Part shown: in pieces, positions 9,115 through 17,068 of the stretch
Position numbering within the stretch: position 1 is the first letter of the stretch
How the letters are laid out: each line of letters starts with the position of its first letter
NCBI GenBank assembly: GCA_016218725.1
Contig: JACRDB010000075.1
Coordinates: 34,306 to 98,305, forward strand
Length of the DNA: 64,000 nucleotides
Direction: 5' to 3'
DNA from: Deltaproteobacteria bacterium
GTDB taxonomy: Bacteria; Myxococcota_A; Polyangia; Polyangiales; Ga0077539
Position numbers and translations under genes: made by a program
Notes under the pieces: model-generated
Told to the model about the DNA's origin: nothing
The model's input: only the letters and a program-made list of their open reading frames with translations
The model's database searches: none

Positions 9115-9959
9115 CGTGCCGGGGGAGACGCGGCGATTTCCCCAATGATTTCACCAGAGTGGTGGCGGAATCGGGTGGCGGACTGGCGGCGGACTGGCGG
9201 CGGACGCCACCCTGGGCGAGCGTCGCGGTCGCCTCCCGGCGCGGTCCAGGGGCGGACGCGCATCCATCACGCCACAGCACCGGAGGGAAGCAACATCGCT
9301 TGCGATTTCGCGAGGTTGCGCTCGTGACCATTGGGGAGCATGGCCAGGCGCGAAGACCGAGGACCGAAGGCACCTCGGGGGCGCGATGAGTCAGCCCGAG
9401 GCCAGCCCTGACCCCGGTTTGGGGTCGCCTTGTGCCGACCGCGGCTCCGGCCCGAGCCGGGCGCGTCCAGGAGTCTGTTGCAGGCCCGCCACCCCTCACA
9501 AGACCGGGTGTGTCCCCCCAACCCAGGCAGGACTCCCGTCGGCCACCACCCCGCCGCCCACCCGGCCGCGATCCCCTGGACCGCTCGGTCGGGATTCAAC
9601 ATCCCATAGCACCAGCCGTGCCATCGCTCGCTGAGGCCCCGCGGTTTGTCCAACAAGTAGATAACGCCGACCGTCTCACAGCACTAGAGTACTCCCCATC
9701 AACACTTGGTTGAAAAGATGAGAACGAAGTTAAATATTCTCGTAGCGGAGTCCTTCAAACGATCCAAACTCTCCGTTAAGGAAGGCCACCACTTCACCCA
9801 ACAACCACGCATCTGGCCCGTTGCGGCGGCAGACCGGCCAATCGTCGGGCAAGGCGAGTCCTGGCAGTCAGGCTCGACATCTATGACTCCGGCCGCTCCT
9901 GTGTCAGTTGGGCGGAAAAGGACCTTGCAACAACACTCGGTCTGACGGATAATGACGCC
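9115..9959. other. 845-bp region with no convincing gene
   Basis: I see no supportable coding sequence. At 9177-9208 an 11-bp unit (GGCGGACTGGC) occurs two and a half times. GC falls noticeably from about 9700 onward (TTGAAAAGATGAGAACG, AGTTAAATATTCTC), marking the change into the lower-GC PEP-mutase-family gene. A 79-codon frame at 9706-9945 is open, but has no recognisable similarity or ribosome-binding site. It could be a gene remnant. Confidence 0.5.
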
Positions 9960-10823
9960 ATGGATGAAATGACTGCGAGTGCTGCTCCCCAGCGTACGGC
10001 CATCGCCACCTTTCGACAACTTCATTCGTCGGGTTGCTTCGTCCTCCCGAATCCCTGGGACATCGGCACTTCGGTGTTCCTCCAGCACCTCGGTTTCAAG
10101 GCGCTGGCCACCACGTCTGCCGGTGTGGCGTTCACACGTGGCCGGGCTGATGCCGTATGGGCCCTTCCGCTTGAGGTGATGCTAGCACACACGCGAGAGA
10201 TCGTGGCGGCTACCTCACTGCCGGTCAATGCCGACTTCCAGTCCGGCTTTGCGAGAGATCCGGAAGGCGTTGCCCGGAACGTACGCGCATGCGTCGAGAC
10301 CGGCGTGGCCGGTCTCTCGATTGAAGATGCGACCGGTGATGCCGGGTCGCCGTTGTACGAGCGTAAGGAGGCGATCGCACGGTTCGCAGCAGCGAGAGCC
10401 GCCATCGATGCGTCCGGAGTCCCGGTGCTCCTGACCGCGCGCTGTGAGGCCTGGCTTGTTCGGCACCCGGATGCTCGACGGATTACTCTCGATCGACTTG
10501 TGGCCTTCGCCGAGGCGGGCGCCGACTGCCTTTACGCTCCGGGAGTCCGAGACCTCGCCGAGATTGAAGCGATCGTGCGGGCGGTCGCGCCGAAGCCGGT
10601 CAACGTACTGGTAGCTTGGCCGAATCCCGAGCTTACGGTCGAGCGATTGGCTGGGATCGGGGTTCGCAGGATCTCCGTAGGTTCGGCGCTGGCTCGGGTG
10701 GCCTGGGGTGCCTTCATCCGGGCGGCAAAGAGCATCATCGGGACTGGGAATTTCCAATCTCTAGCTGAAGCTGCGCCTTTCCAAGAACTGGACGACGTCT
10801 TCGGCAAGGACGGTCTTGAATAA
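9960..10823 (+). CDS. Isocitrate lyase/PEP mutase superfamily protein
   Basis: This 287-aa (beta/alpha)8-barrel protein belongs to the PEP mutase / 2-methylisocitrate lyase superfamily, which acts on C-C or P-C bonds of small 2-oxo acids with Mg2+. Visible landmarks: FVLPNPWDIGTSVFL, TTSAGVAFTRG, the Mg-site strand VNADFQSGFA, GLSIEDATGD, VLLTARCEAWL and the late strand VLVAWPNPELTV. The superfamily's KKCGH-type lyase loop is not seen, so the exact reaction is unknown. Codon use is less GC-biased than neighbouring genes, and the gene sits inside the repeat-bounded segment, both consistent with transfer. No Shine-Dalgarno sequence is obvious before the ATG. Confidence 0.82.
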   Translation: MDEMTASAAPQRTAIATFRQLHSSGCFVLPNPWDIGTSVFLQHLGFKALATTSAGVAFTRGRADAVWALPLEVMLAHTREIVAATSLPVNADFQSGFARDPEGVARNVRACVETGVAGLSIEDATGDAGSPLYERKEAIARFAAARAAIDASGVPVLLTARCEAWLVRHPDARRITLDRLVAFAEAGADCLYAPGVRDLAEIEAIVRAVAPKPVNVLVAWPNPELTVERLAGIGVRRISVGSALARVAWGAFIRAAKSIIGTGNFQSLAEAAPFQELDDVFGKDGLE

Positions 10824-11129
10824 GCAAGAGTCACCGCCTGGTTGACACAGGCCGGGCGCCGTGTGACAGCACCTGCGATCGACTTCACGCAACCGGCGAA
10901 TTGACCGGAGGCTACAACTCATTGCCCGATAACATTGTGTTGCAGCAGACGATGCCGTCTGTCACAATGCTGGCAGGGCCGAAATGACTGGCCCAACCAG
11001 CATTGCGCCAGCCGTCTTCGCAGACGAACACAGCGTTAGGCGAACAGGGTAGGAATCCGCGTTCCATTCGTCAAGGTACAATGCCAGGGCTGAGGTCGGC
11101 GGAGCAGCGCCCACCACTAGACGGACCAC
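10824..11129. other. 306-bp gene-free region with nested hairpins
   Basis: The region contains several inverted repeats: CAGACG/CGTCTG at about 10946-10960, AATGCTGG (10966-10973) with CCAGCATT (10997-11004) around GGGCC/GGCCC, and CGTCT-TCGC-AGACG (11013-11026). It ends in a GTTAGGC. No gene is visible. The CACCTACA word follows at 11150. Confidence 0.5.
10991..11041 (+). other. attC-like recombination site candidate
   Basis: GCCCAAC (10991-10997) fits the attC R'' core RYYYAAC, and GTTAGGC (11035-11041) fits the R' core GTTRRRY. Between them is a compact hairpin with a TCGC loop (11013-11026). The site lies downstream of a lower-GC gene on the same strand, as in a gene cassette. Pairing between the outer cores is only partial and no integrase gene is in the window, so this is tentative. 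Confidence 0.25.
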
Positions 11130-11573
11130 ATGGACGGGATAAACTGCCGCACCTACACCTACCGGAAGGAATCGGCGGACTCGGCCGCGGCGAGGACCGC
11201 AGACACCGTCGTGGTGGGGCTGTTGGACTCCGTCGCGGCGCACCGGTGTCTTCTCGGAGGCGTTGAGCGCCGTGACCGATGCGCGTCCGCCCTCTCCCTG
11301 CCCGATCCGCTGTTCGAGGCGGCTGAGCGAACCGCTCGACGCCTGGGCATTTCGCGCAGTGAGCTGTATGCGAAGGCGCTCACGACGTTCCTGAAGCAGG
11401 ACGAGGGCCAGCACATCACGCAGAGCATCAATCATGTGCTCCAGGGGGCTGCCCTGTGCCTCGACCCGGTGCTCGCTCAAGCCCAGGCCGCGTCGCTTGG
11501 ACCGGACGAGGGCGCCCTTGAGGACTGGGTTGACCTGGAGCTCCTGTCCCGGCGAGAGGCACCGCATGGATGA
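11130..11573 (+). CDS. Ribbon-helix-helix antitoxin-like protein, N-terminus probably altered
   Basis: The C-terminal 95 residues match MazE-type RHH antitoxins: SALSLPDPLFEAAERTARRL, then GISRSELYAKALTTFLKQ, then a toxin-binding tail. Such antitoxins normally start directly before the SxPDPLFE strand. Here the frame continues 52 codons upstream to ATG 11130 through sequence without similarity (RTYTYRKESADSAAARTAD), and no obvious start lies at the usual place. The original start may therefore have been lost, or translation may begin at an internal GTG. The gene overlaps the downstream toxin remnant by 8 nt, the classic TA arrangement. The toxin is truncated, so the pair is probably not functional. 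Confidence 0.6.
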   Translation: MDGINCRTYTYRKESADSAAARTADTVVVGLLDSVAAHRCLLGGVERRDRCASALSLPDPLFEAAERTARRLGISRSELYAKALTTFLKQDEGQHITQSINHVLQGAALCLDPVLAQAQAASLGPDEGALEDWVDLELLSRREAPHG

Positions 11574-11730
11574 CCTCCGCCGCGGCGAACTCTGGTGGGT
11601 CGATCGGACGCCCGAGCCGCGTGGTTCGGAGCCCGGGTTCCGCCGCCCGGTCGTCGTCGTTCAGGACGACGCCTTCAATCGGAGTGATCTCGCCAGAGTC
11701 ACGACCGAGGCGGCGTCGTCGCGGCGGTGA
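11566..11730 (+). pseudogene. Truncated MazF-family toxin remnant
   Basis: The first 45 residues are a clear MazF/PemK N-terminus (RRGELWWVDRTPEPRGSEPG, RRPVVVVQDDAFNRSDL). They are followed by only nine residues (TTEAASSRR) instead of the remaining 60 or so residues of the RNase fold. The break coincides exactly with the right-hand 27-bp direct repeat (11698-11724), and the stop lies inside the convergent SUMF1 gene. The protein lacks most of its active site and is almost certainly inactive. Confidence 0.7.
11698..11724 (+). repeat. Right 27-bp direct repeat of a possible island
   Basis: This copy matches 8017-8043 at 25 of 27 positions (differences at the sixth and twenty-third bases). It begins at the point where the MazF-like reading frame loses homology, and it overlaps the 3' end of the minus-strand SUMF1 gene. 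Confidence 0.5.
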
Positions 11731-12622
11731 CCGGCCCCAGGTCCTGGCAGCACCGGAACCCGATCTGGTAGTACACGAAGCCCTCGTTGTGGGCGATGGT
11801 CGAGGGCCTGCACCGGGCCCGGATGTGGCCCCACCAGCCGCCCTTCAGGGCGCTGTTGTACGGCACCCCGGAGACGTTGACGGTCCACTCGTCGGCGTTG
11901 CCGGTCATGTCGTGCACCCCCGCCCAGGACACGCACGCGGGCATGGACCCCGAGGGGACCGCCTCGTAGAGCCGGGCGCTCTCGTCCGCGGAGGTCGACG
12001 GATTCCCCAGCCGGGCGCGGTCCGGACGGATGGTCTGGTGGTCAATCCTGCACGCCGTGGCGTCCCGGTGGAGCCCGTCTCCATAGGGGTATGGCCGCAT
12101 CTCCGGGCCCTCACACGCGAAGGTCCACTCGGCCTGGGTGCAGAGCCTGCGACCCTGGGCCTGGCAGGCCCGCTGGGCCTCGTACCAGCTCACCATCACC
12201 TGCGGATACGCTCCGGGCTGGTTCGGGAACTCATACCGGTCCATGCAGTACGCCATCCGGCGCCGGGCGCCGGAACACCTCGGCGGCGCGAACTCCGCGC
12301 AGCGCATCTGCGTGTCCTCGTCCAGCCAGCGCAGGCACCGCTGGTCCGCGTTGGTGCAGTAGTCCCCCTCCACCCGCACCATGTTGTCCGGACACCCCTG
12401 AGGCCCGAACGGCACCACGGGCTGCGCAGGCCCCTGCGCCACCGGCCTCGCAGGCTGCCGGACGGGAGGACGCGCGGGAGGGCGCGCGGGAGGGCGCGCC
12501 GGTGGCCTCCCGGGTGGCGTCCGGGGCTGCCCCTGGACGTCCCCAAGGCCCACCAGGAAGCCCACCCCGGGCAGGGCAAGCACTGCCAGCAGAACCACAC
12601 CACGCCGAACTGTGTCACCCAT
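11699..12622 (-). CDS. Exported SUMF1/formylglycine-generating-enzyme-fold protein
   Basis: This 307-aa protein has a hydrophobic signal segment (RRGVVLLAVLALPGVGFLVG), then a Pro/Arg tandem repeat (PPARPPARPPARP), then an FGE-sulfatase (SUMF1) domain. Family markers: YCMDRYEFPN, VSWYEAQRACQAQGRRLCT, AEWTFACEG, GVHDMTGNADEWT, LKGGWWGHIRARCRP and a terminal GFRCCQDL. Many bacterial members of the fold are not true FGEs, so the activity is open. Four or more cysteines in the N-terminal half (DYCTNADQRCLRW, MRCAEFAPPRC) suggest disulfides. The frame extends upstream, but the ATG at 12620-12622 gives a proper signal. It is divergent from slyD. Confidence 0.85.
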   Translation of the reverse strand: MGDTVRRGVVLLAVLALPGVGFLVGLGDVQGQPRTPPGRPPARPPARPPARPPVRQPARPVAQGPAQPVVPFGPQGCPDNMVRVEGDYCTNADQRCLRWLDEDTQMRCAEFAPPRCSGARRRMAYCMDRYEFPNQPGAYPQVMVSWYEAQRACQAQGRRLCTQAEWTFACEGPEMRPYPYGDGLHRDATACRIDHQTIRPDRARLGNPSTSADESARLYEAVPSGSMPACVSWAGVHDMTGNADEWTVNVSGVPYNSALKGGWWGHIRARCRPSTIAHNEGFVYYQIGFRCCQDLGPVTAATTPPRS

Positions 12623-12746
12623 GGAGCGCAAGAAAACTCCGTTGTCACGGAAACAATGCATGGCCCGGACCACCCGCCGGAACACCACTGCGCTCCGCGG
12701 CGTGGCCTCGGACTTTGCAGGTCCGCCACGGCTTTACGGTTCCACA

Positions 12747-12759
12747 CCTACATTGTAGG
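12747..12759. promoter_or_regulatory. 13-bp palindrome in the divergent SUMF1/slyD intergenic region
   Basis: CCTACA-T-TGTAGG is a perfect dyad around one central base, lying about 125 bp upstream of the SUMF1-like start and 134 bp upstream of slyD. Its left half is part of a CACCTACA word found elsewhere in the window. The position suits an operator, but there is no direct evidence. Confidence 0.3.
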
Positions 12760-12892
12760 CACAACTTGTCCGCGTGTTTTTTCCCACGGCGGCCGTGGCC
12801 GTCCGGGCGGCGCGGGGCACAGACCCTGGCACGGGTGTCATGGCGGCGAAGCCCGCTGCGGTATATGCCCCCCCGGGAAGGGACTAGAGCGC

Positions 12893-13465
12893 ATGGAAAT
12901 TCAAGACGGGCTGGTGGTGGCGTTGGACTACACCCTGCGCGACGACGCGGGCGAGGTGGTGGACTCCTCCGAGGGGAGCGAACCGTTGGTGTACCTGCAC
13001 GGCAGCGGGCAGATCGTGCCTGGCCTTGAGAAGGCGCTGGCGGGGCGCTCGGAGGGTGAGGCCCTGAAGGTGGCGGTCCCTCCGGCCGAGGGCTACGGGG
13101 AGCGCAAGCCCGGCAGGGTGCTCAAGATGCCTCGCTCCCGGTTGCCTCCGGGGCAGGTCCCGGAGGTGGGCATGGAGCTCGAAGGGGTGGACCCCGAGGG
13201 GCGCCACGCCTACTTCTGGGTCTCCGCCCTGGACGCCGAGAGCGTCACCCTGGATGGCAATCACCCCCTGGCGGGCGCCACCCTGCACTTCGAGGTCACC
13301 GTCCGAGGCGTGCGCGAAGCCACCGCCGAGGAGCGGGCCCACGGCCACGCCCACGGCGCCGACGGCCACGAGGCCCACGGCCACGACCATGGCCACGAGC
13401 ACGAGCACTCGCACGACCACGATCACGATCACGGGCACGGGCACGGGCACGGGCACGGGCACTGA
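12893..13465 (+). CDS. slyD: SlyD-type FKBP peptidyl-prolyl isomerase with His-rich tail
   Basis: This 190-aa SlyD-like protein starts MEIQDGLVVALDYTLRDD. The FKBP half contains GSGQIVPGLEKALAGR and VPPAEGYGERKPG, and the IF insert domain gives chaperone activity in the family. The last 45 residues are extremely His-rich (repeated HGH, HDH and HEH), built from CACGGG and CACGAT codon repeats, and should bind Ni2+ or other metals. In other bacteria SlyD delivers nickel to metalloenzymes and folds proline-limited proteins in the cytoplasm. The ATG follows a purine-rich stretch (GGGAAGGGACTAGAG). The exonuclease gene follows 100 nt later. Confidence 0.92.
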   Translation: MEIQDGLVVALDYTLRDDAGEVVDSSEGSEPLVYLHGSGQIVPGLEKALAGRSEGEALKVAVPPAEGYGERKPGRVLKMPRSRLPPGQVPEVGMELEGVDPEGRHAYFWVSALDAESVTLDGNHPLAGATLHFEVTVRGVREATAEERAHGHAHGADGHEAHGHDHGHEHEHSHDHDHDHGHGHGHGHGH

Positions 13466-13565
13466 ACAGAGGTTCCAGGGGTGACAGAGAATGTCACTCT
13501 TGAGCGCCGTGGCGCTTGTCACGACGCCGTCGGGGTGCCCAAAGGAGGGGAGAGAACCTCTCTCC

Positions 13566-14447
13566 ATGGCACTGGACGCCTCCCCCACGGTGACCCCTCG
13601 GCTGGACCCGGAGACCCCGGTGAGCGCCCTGGACCTGTGCGTGGTGGACACGGAGACCACGGGGCTGTGGTGGGGCTCGCGGGTGGTCGAGGTGGCCGCG
13701 GTGCGCCTCCGCGGGGGCGTGGAGATCGACCGCTGGAGGCAGCTCGTGCGCCCGGAGGTGCCCATCCCCGCGGAGGTCACCAGGCTCCACGGGATCACCG
13801 ATGACGCCGTGCGCGAGTGCCCCTCGGTCACGAGCGCCCTGGGCACCCTCCGGGACTTCGTCCGGGGGAGCGTGCTCCTGGCGCACCACGCGTTCTATGA
13901 CCGGGACATCCTGGCGACGGAGTTCGTGAGGGCGAGCCTGGCACCCCCCGAAGAACCGCTGGTCTGTACGCGCCTCCTGGCCCGGAGCGTCCTGCCCTCG
14001 GCGGGGAGGTACAGCCTGGCCGCGCTGGTGGAGCACCTCGAGCTCTCGCAGGCGCCCACCCACCGGGCGCTCCCCGACGCCCTGGCCGCGGCCATGCTCT
14101 TCCGCGCGTGCCTGGCGCGCTGCGAGGGCGTCGTGCGCCTCGGGAACCTCGGGCAGCGGGCCGGCGAGGCGGGAGGGCCCCTGCGCCTCCCGGGGGCGGT
14201 GGTGCGCCTCGGGGCCTTTCCTCAGCGGCTCCGGGCCCTGGAGGCGGGGCTGCGCGCGGGCGCCCTGGTGACGCTCCAGGTGGAGGACGCGGGCCTGCGC
14301 CGCGCGGTGACCGCGGTGCCCCGCGCGGTGTACGCCCGCGGCACCGAGGCCTGGGTGGACCTGCGCGCCGAGGGGTCCCGGGAGGTCACCTCGGTGCCCC
14401 TCGGGGCCGTGGTGAGCGCCAGGGAAGTGGTAGCATCGCTGCCCTAG
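13566..14447 (+). CDS. DnaQ-like 3'-5' exonuclease
   Basis: This 293-aa protein has the DEDDh exonuclease fold: ExoI VVDTETTGLWW, ExoII LLAHHAFYDRDIL and ExoIII HRALPDALAAA (DEDDh His and Asp). The N-terminal 190 residues resemble the DNA polymerase III epsilon or stand-alone DnaQ-like domain. The C-terminal 100 residues are of unknown type. It may act in repair or proofreading. The ATG at 13566 directly follows a 7-bp stem (GGAGAGA/TCTCTCC, 13549-13565) that partly includes the purine-rich ribosome-binding stretch AAAGGAGGGG at 13541-13550. The stop is 4 nt before the rseP start, so the two are likely co-transcribed. Confidence 0.85.
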   Translation: MALDASPTVTPRLDPETPVSALDLCVVDTETTGLWWGSRVVEVAAVRLRGGVEIDRWRQLVRPEVPIPAEVTRLHGITDDAVRECPSVTSALGTLRDFVRGSVLLAHHAFYDRDILATEFVRASLAPPEEPLVCTRLLARSVLPSAGRYSLAALVEHLELSQAPTHRALPDALAAAMLFRACLARCEGVVRLGNLGQRAGEAGGPLRLPGAVVRLGAFPQRLRALEAGLRAGALVTLQVEDAGLRRAVTAVPRAVYARGTEAWVDLRAEGSREVTSVPLGAVVSAREVVASLP

Positions 14448-14451
14448 GCTT

Positions 14452-16098
14452 GTGCTGGACGACCTGGCCCGGTTCATCGCGCTCATCGGGGCCCTCGTGT
14501 TCGTGCACGAGTTCGGGCACTTCGTGTGGGCCAAGGTCTTCCACGTAAAGGTGCTGAAGTTCTCCCTGGGCTTCGGCCCCAGGGTCTTTGGCGTTCGCCA
14601 CCTGGAGACCGACTACTGCGTGTCCCTGGTGCCCCTCGGGGGCTTCGTGAAGATGCTCGGCGAAGACCCGAGCGACCCGATCCCTCCCGAGGACCTCCCC
14701 CGGGCGTTCCATTCGCAGCGCCTGTGGAAGCGCTTTGTCATCGTCCTGGCCGGGCCGGTGCTCTCCCTCACCTTCCCGATACTCCTGTACTTCGTGGTGT
14801 TCCTTGGACGCACCGAGCTCACCCCACCCGTCATCGGCACCGTGGTGCCGGGCTTCCCCGCCGAGGGCAGGCTCCTCCCGGGGGACCGCGTGCTGCGCGC
14901 GAACGGACACGCCATCGCGTCCTTCGAGGCGCTGAGAGAGGCCGTGGCGGCCTCGCCGGGCGTCGCCGTCAGGCTGGAGCTCGAGCGCGAGGGGCACCCC
15001 CTCACGGTGGAGCTCACCCCCGAGGAGGTCACCCTGGAGCGCCCCCTGGACGTGGTGGAGCGCGTAGGACGCGCGGGGATCGCCTCGGGCATGGCCCTGC
15101 CGGTGGTGGGCGTGCGCGAGGGCTCGGCGGCCGCCACCGCGGGGCTCAAGACCTTTGACCTGGTGATCATGTACGCGGGGACCCCCGTCCGGCGCATGCT
15201 GGACCTTGAAAGAGCCATGCATCAGTCCCGTGGGGCCACGGTGCCCCTCGGGTACCTCCGCCCGAGGAGGGTCGAGGGCGCCCTCGGGGGCCTCGGGGAC
15301 CTGGAGCTCCTGGAGCCGGGGCTGGCGCAGCTCACCCCGGAGCCCGGCACCGGAGACGGCGCCCGCAGGACGGGCCTGGAGAGTGCCGACCTTTACGTCT
15401 CGGACGTCCCCGCGGAGAGCCCCGAGCACGGCATGGGCCTGCGCCGAGGCGCCAGGATCGTGAGCCTGGACGGGCGGCCGCAGGTGTCCTGGGAGCGCGT
15501 CCGCGAGGCACTCCTTACGGGCGGGCGCAGGCTCCGTACGGTGCGCTTCGCCCTGGAGGGCCGAGAGGCCGAGGGGGCCTTCGCGGTGCGCCCGGAGCGC
15601 TTCGTGGACGAGCTGGGCCAGGCGCTCCTCAGGCCGTCGTTCCAGACCGAGCACTGGGTGCCCATGGTGGCCGAGGCGCGCATCCCGTCGCCGTCGCCCG
15701 TGTCCGACGCGCTCCGGAGCGCCCTGCGCGAGACCTCCGAGGCCCTGCGCTTCACGGCCCTCGGGCTCCTGCGCCTGGTCGAGGGCCGCGTCCCCCTGTC
15801 CACCGTGGGCGGCCCCATGATGATCTATGATGTCACCCGGAGCACCGCGGGGGAGGGCGTCTGGGGCTTCCTGTGGCTCATGGCCCTGGTGAGCATCAAC
15901 CTCGGGCTCCTGAACCTCCTGCCCATCCCCACGCTGGACGGCGGGCACCTGCTCTTCTTCGCCGTGGAGGCCGCCCTGCGCAGGCCCGTGCCCCTCTGGG
16001 TGCGCCAGGCCGCGTCCGCCCTGGGGCTCCTGTTCCTCGCCGTGGTCATGGTGCTCGCCTTCCGCAACGACCTCGACCGCCGGTCCGTAGGCTGGTAG
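14452..16098 (+). CDS. rseP: RseP-type site-2 intramembrane zinc metalloprotease
   Basis: This 548-aa membrane protease has the zinc-binding HEFGH (VFVHEFGHFVWAK) in the first transmembrane segment, the second motif LLNLLPIPTLDGGH near the C-terminus, and two PDZ-like regions between them (GTVVPGFPAEGRLLPGDRVL; VREGSAAATAGLKTFDLV). Homologues cut anti-sigma factors or clear signal-peptide remnants in the cytoplasmic membrane. The start is GTG at 14452, only 4 nt after the exonuclease stop. The family often sits next to dxr or bamA, which are absent here. Confidence 0.95.
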   Translation: MLDDLARFIALIGALVFVHEFGHFVWAKVFHVKVLKFSLGFGPRVFGVRHLETDYCVSLVPLGGFVKMLGEDPSDPIPPEDLPRAFHSQRLWKRFVIVLAGPVLSLTFPILLYFVVFLGRTELTPPVIGTVVPGFPAEGRLLPGDRVLRANGHAIASFEALREAVAASPGVAVRLELEREGHPLTVELTPEEVTLERPLDVVERVGRAGIASGMALPVVGVREGSAAATAGLKTFDLVIMYAGTPVRRMLDLERAMHQSRGATVPLGYLRPRRVEGALGGLGDLELLEPGLAQLTPEPGTGDGARRTGLESADLYVSDVPAESPEHGMGLRRGARIVSLDGRPQVSWERVREALLTGGRRLRTVRFALEGREAEGAFAVRPERFVDELGQALLRPSFQTEHWVPMVAEARIPSPSPVSDALRSALRETSEALRFTALGLLRLVEGRVPLSTVGGPMMIYDVTRSTAGEGVWGFLWLMALVSINLGLLNLLPIPTLDGGHLLFFAVEAALRRPVPLWVRQAASALGLLFLAVVMVLAFRNDLDRRSVGW

Positions 16099-16138
16099 CG
16101 GCTTTGTCCCGGCGGGGCCGGTCGGGTACTGTGCCCCC

Positions 16139-17056
16139 GTGGCCCGCGCCCTCGCGTTCAGCATGGAGCCCTCGGACGCCTTCCTGGGCGTGCTGCGGCT
16201 CAAGGCCGTGGTGGAGGCCGGGCGCTGGCCCTCGGAGCTCTCCCTCCCGCTGCGGGCCGCCGTGGACCGCGAGTTCGATCGCGCCGAGCCCACCATCCGC
16301 GCCCTGGGCCTCGCCTACGCCGACCTGGAGGAGAGCGGCATCGCCCAGGTCAACCGCGAGCCCCAGTCCCGCTTCGAAGACGTCGACGGCGCCCTCCACC
16401 TCTGCGCATGCGCGGTCTCCGTGGGCCTGGACCTCGATCACCTCCGGGTGGCCTTCGACCGCGGAGACCTCGAAGCCCGCCGCCGCGCCGCGGGGCTCAC
16501 CGCCGCCCTGCGGTGCGTCCTGTGGTACCTCGCCCGCTCGGACCTGTGCGTCTGTACAGGGATGACCTTCCAGGGCCGCGACTCCCTCCCCGAGCGCGCC
16601 CTGGACATCGTCGAGACCTTCCTCGGCAGCGCCTGGGCCCTGGTCCCCAGGGAAGACCCACCTTTGCCTGCAACCGAGGTGTCTGTAGGTTCTCGCACAC
16701 AACCACTTACACCCGCCCTGGACCTGGAGCGTCTTGGGGTGGGTGAAGACACGGTGGTGTGGGGGGCTCCCGTAGGTGCCGAGGGGGCCCGGGCGGTGGA
16801 CGGTCAGGCGCCCACGGCGCCGACCTTGTCGCCCTTTGCGGCGCTGAGCGAAGACGGGCGCTTCTTTCTCTTCCAGGCGGACATCTCCGAGAGGGACTGG
16901 CCCGTGAGCCGCGCGACCATCCTGGCGGCGCGGCGCAACGTGCTCCTCAAGCTCCAGGCGGACCGCGACGGCCCCCATGACACGGGTATGTACGACGCCG
17001 CCGAGCGCGGCGCCGACGAGGTGCTGGAGCTCCTCGCGCGGCGCGCGAAGCGGTAG
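16139..17056 (+). CDS. Conserved-looking hypothetical protein
   Basis: This 305-aa protein is not one I recognise. It has no signal peptide or membrane segment. The first 170 residues look alpha-helical (VVEAGRWPSELSLPLRAAVD, IRALGLAYADLEESG) and contain a small Cys cluster (HLCACAVS, DLCVCTGM). Residues of about 180-195 (TEVSVGSRTQPLTPALD) are encoded by an AT-richer patch that includes TGTAGGT. A charged helical C-terminus follows. It starts with GTG at 16139, 40 nt after rseP, so it may be the third gene of that operon. Function is unknown. Confidence 0.75.
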   Translation: MARALAFSMEPSDAFLGVLRLKAVVEAGRWPSELSLPLRAAVDREFDRAEPTIRALGLAYADLEESGIAQVNREPQSRFEDVDGALHLCACAVSVGLDLDHLRVAFDRGDLEARRRAAGLTAALRCVLWYLARSDLCVCTGMTFQGRDSLPERALDIVETFLGSAWALVPREDPPLPATEVSVGSRTQPLTPALDLERLGVGEDTVVWGAPVGAEGARAVDGQAPTAPTLSPFAALSEDGRFFLFQADISERDWPVSRATILAARRNVLLKLQADRDGPHDTGMYDAAERGADEVLELLARRAKR

Positions 17057-17068
17057 TACGCTGGGCGG

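Noticed and set aside
9267..9656. 129-codon minus-strand open frame in the gene-free region
   Set aside because: The Trp/Gly/Arg-rich sequence has no signal, motif or ribosome-binding site, and overlaps other equally open frames.
12784..12798. CCACGGCGGCCGTGG hairpin as terminator
   Set aside because: The T run lies before the hairpin on the plus strand, so it has the wrong order for an intrinsic terminator. The flanking genes are divergent and need none there.
13430..13465. CACGGG tandem repeat as a satellite
   Set aside because: It encodes the His-Gly metal-binding tail of SlyD, a normal family feature.
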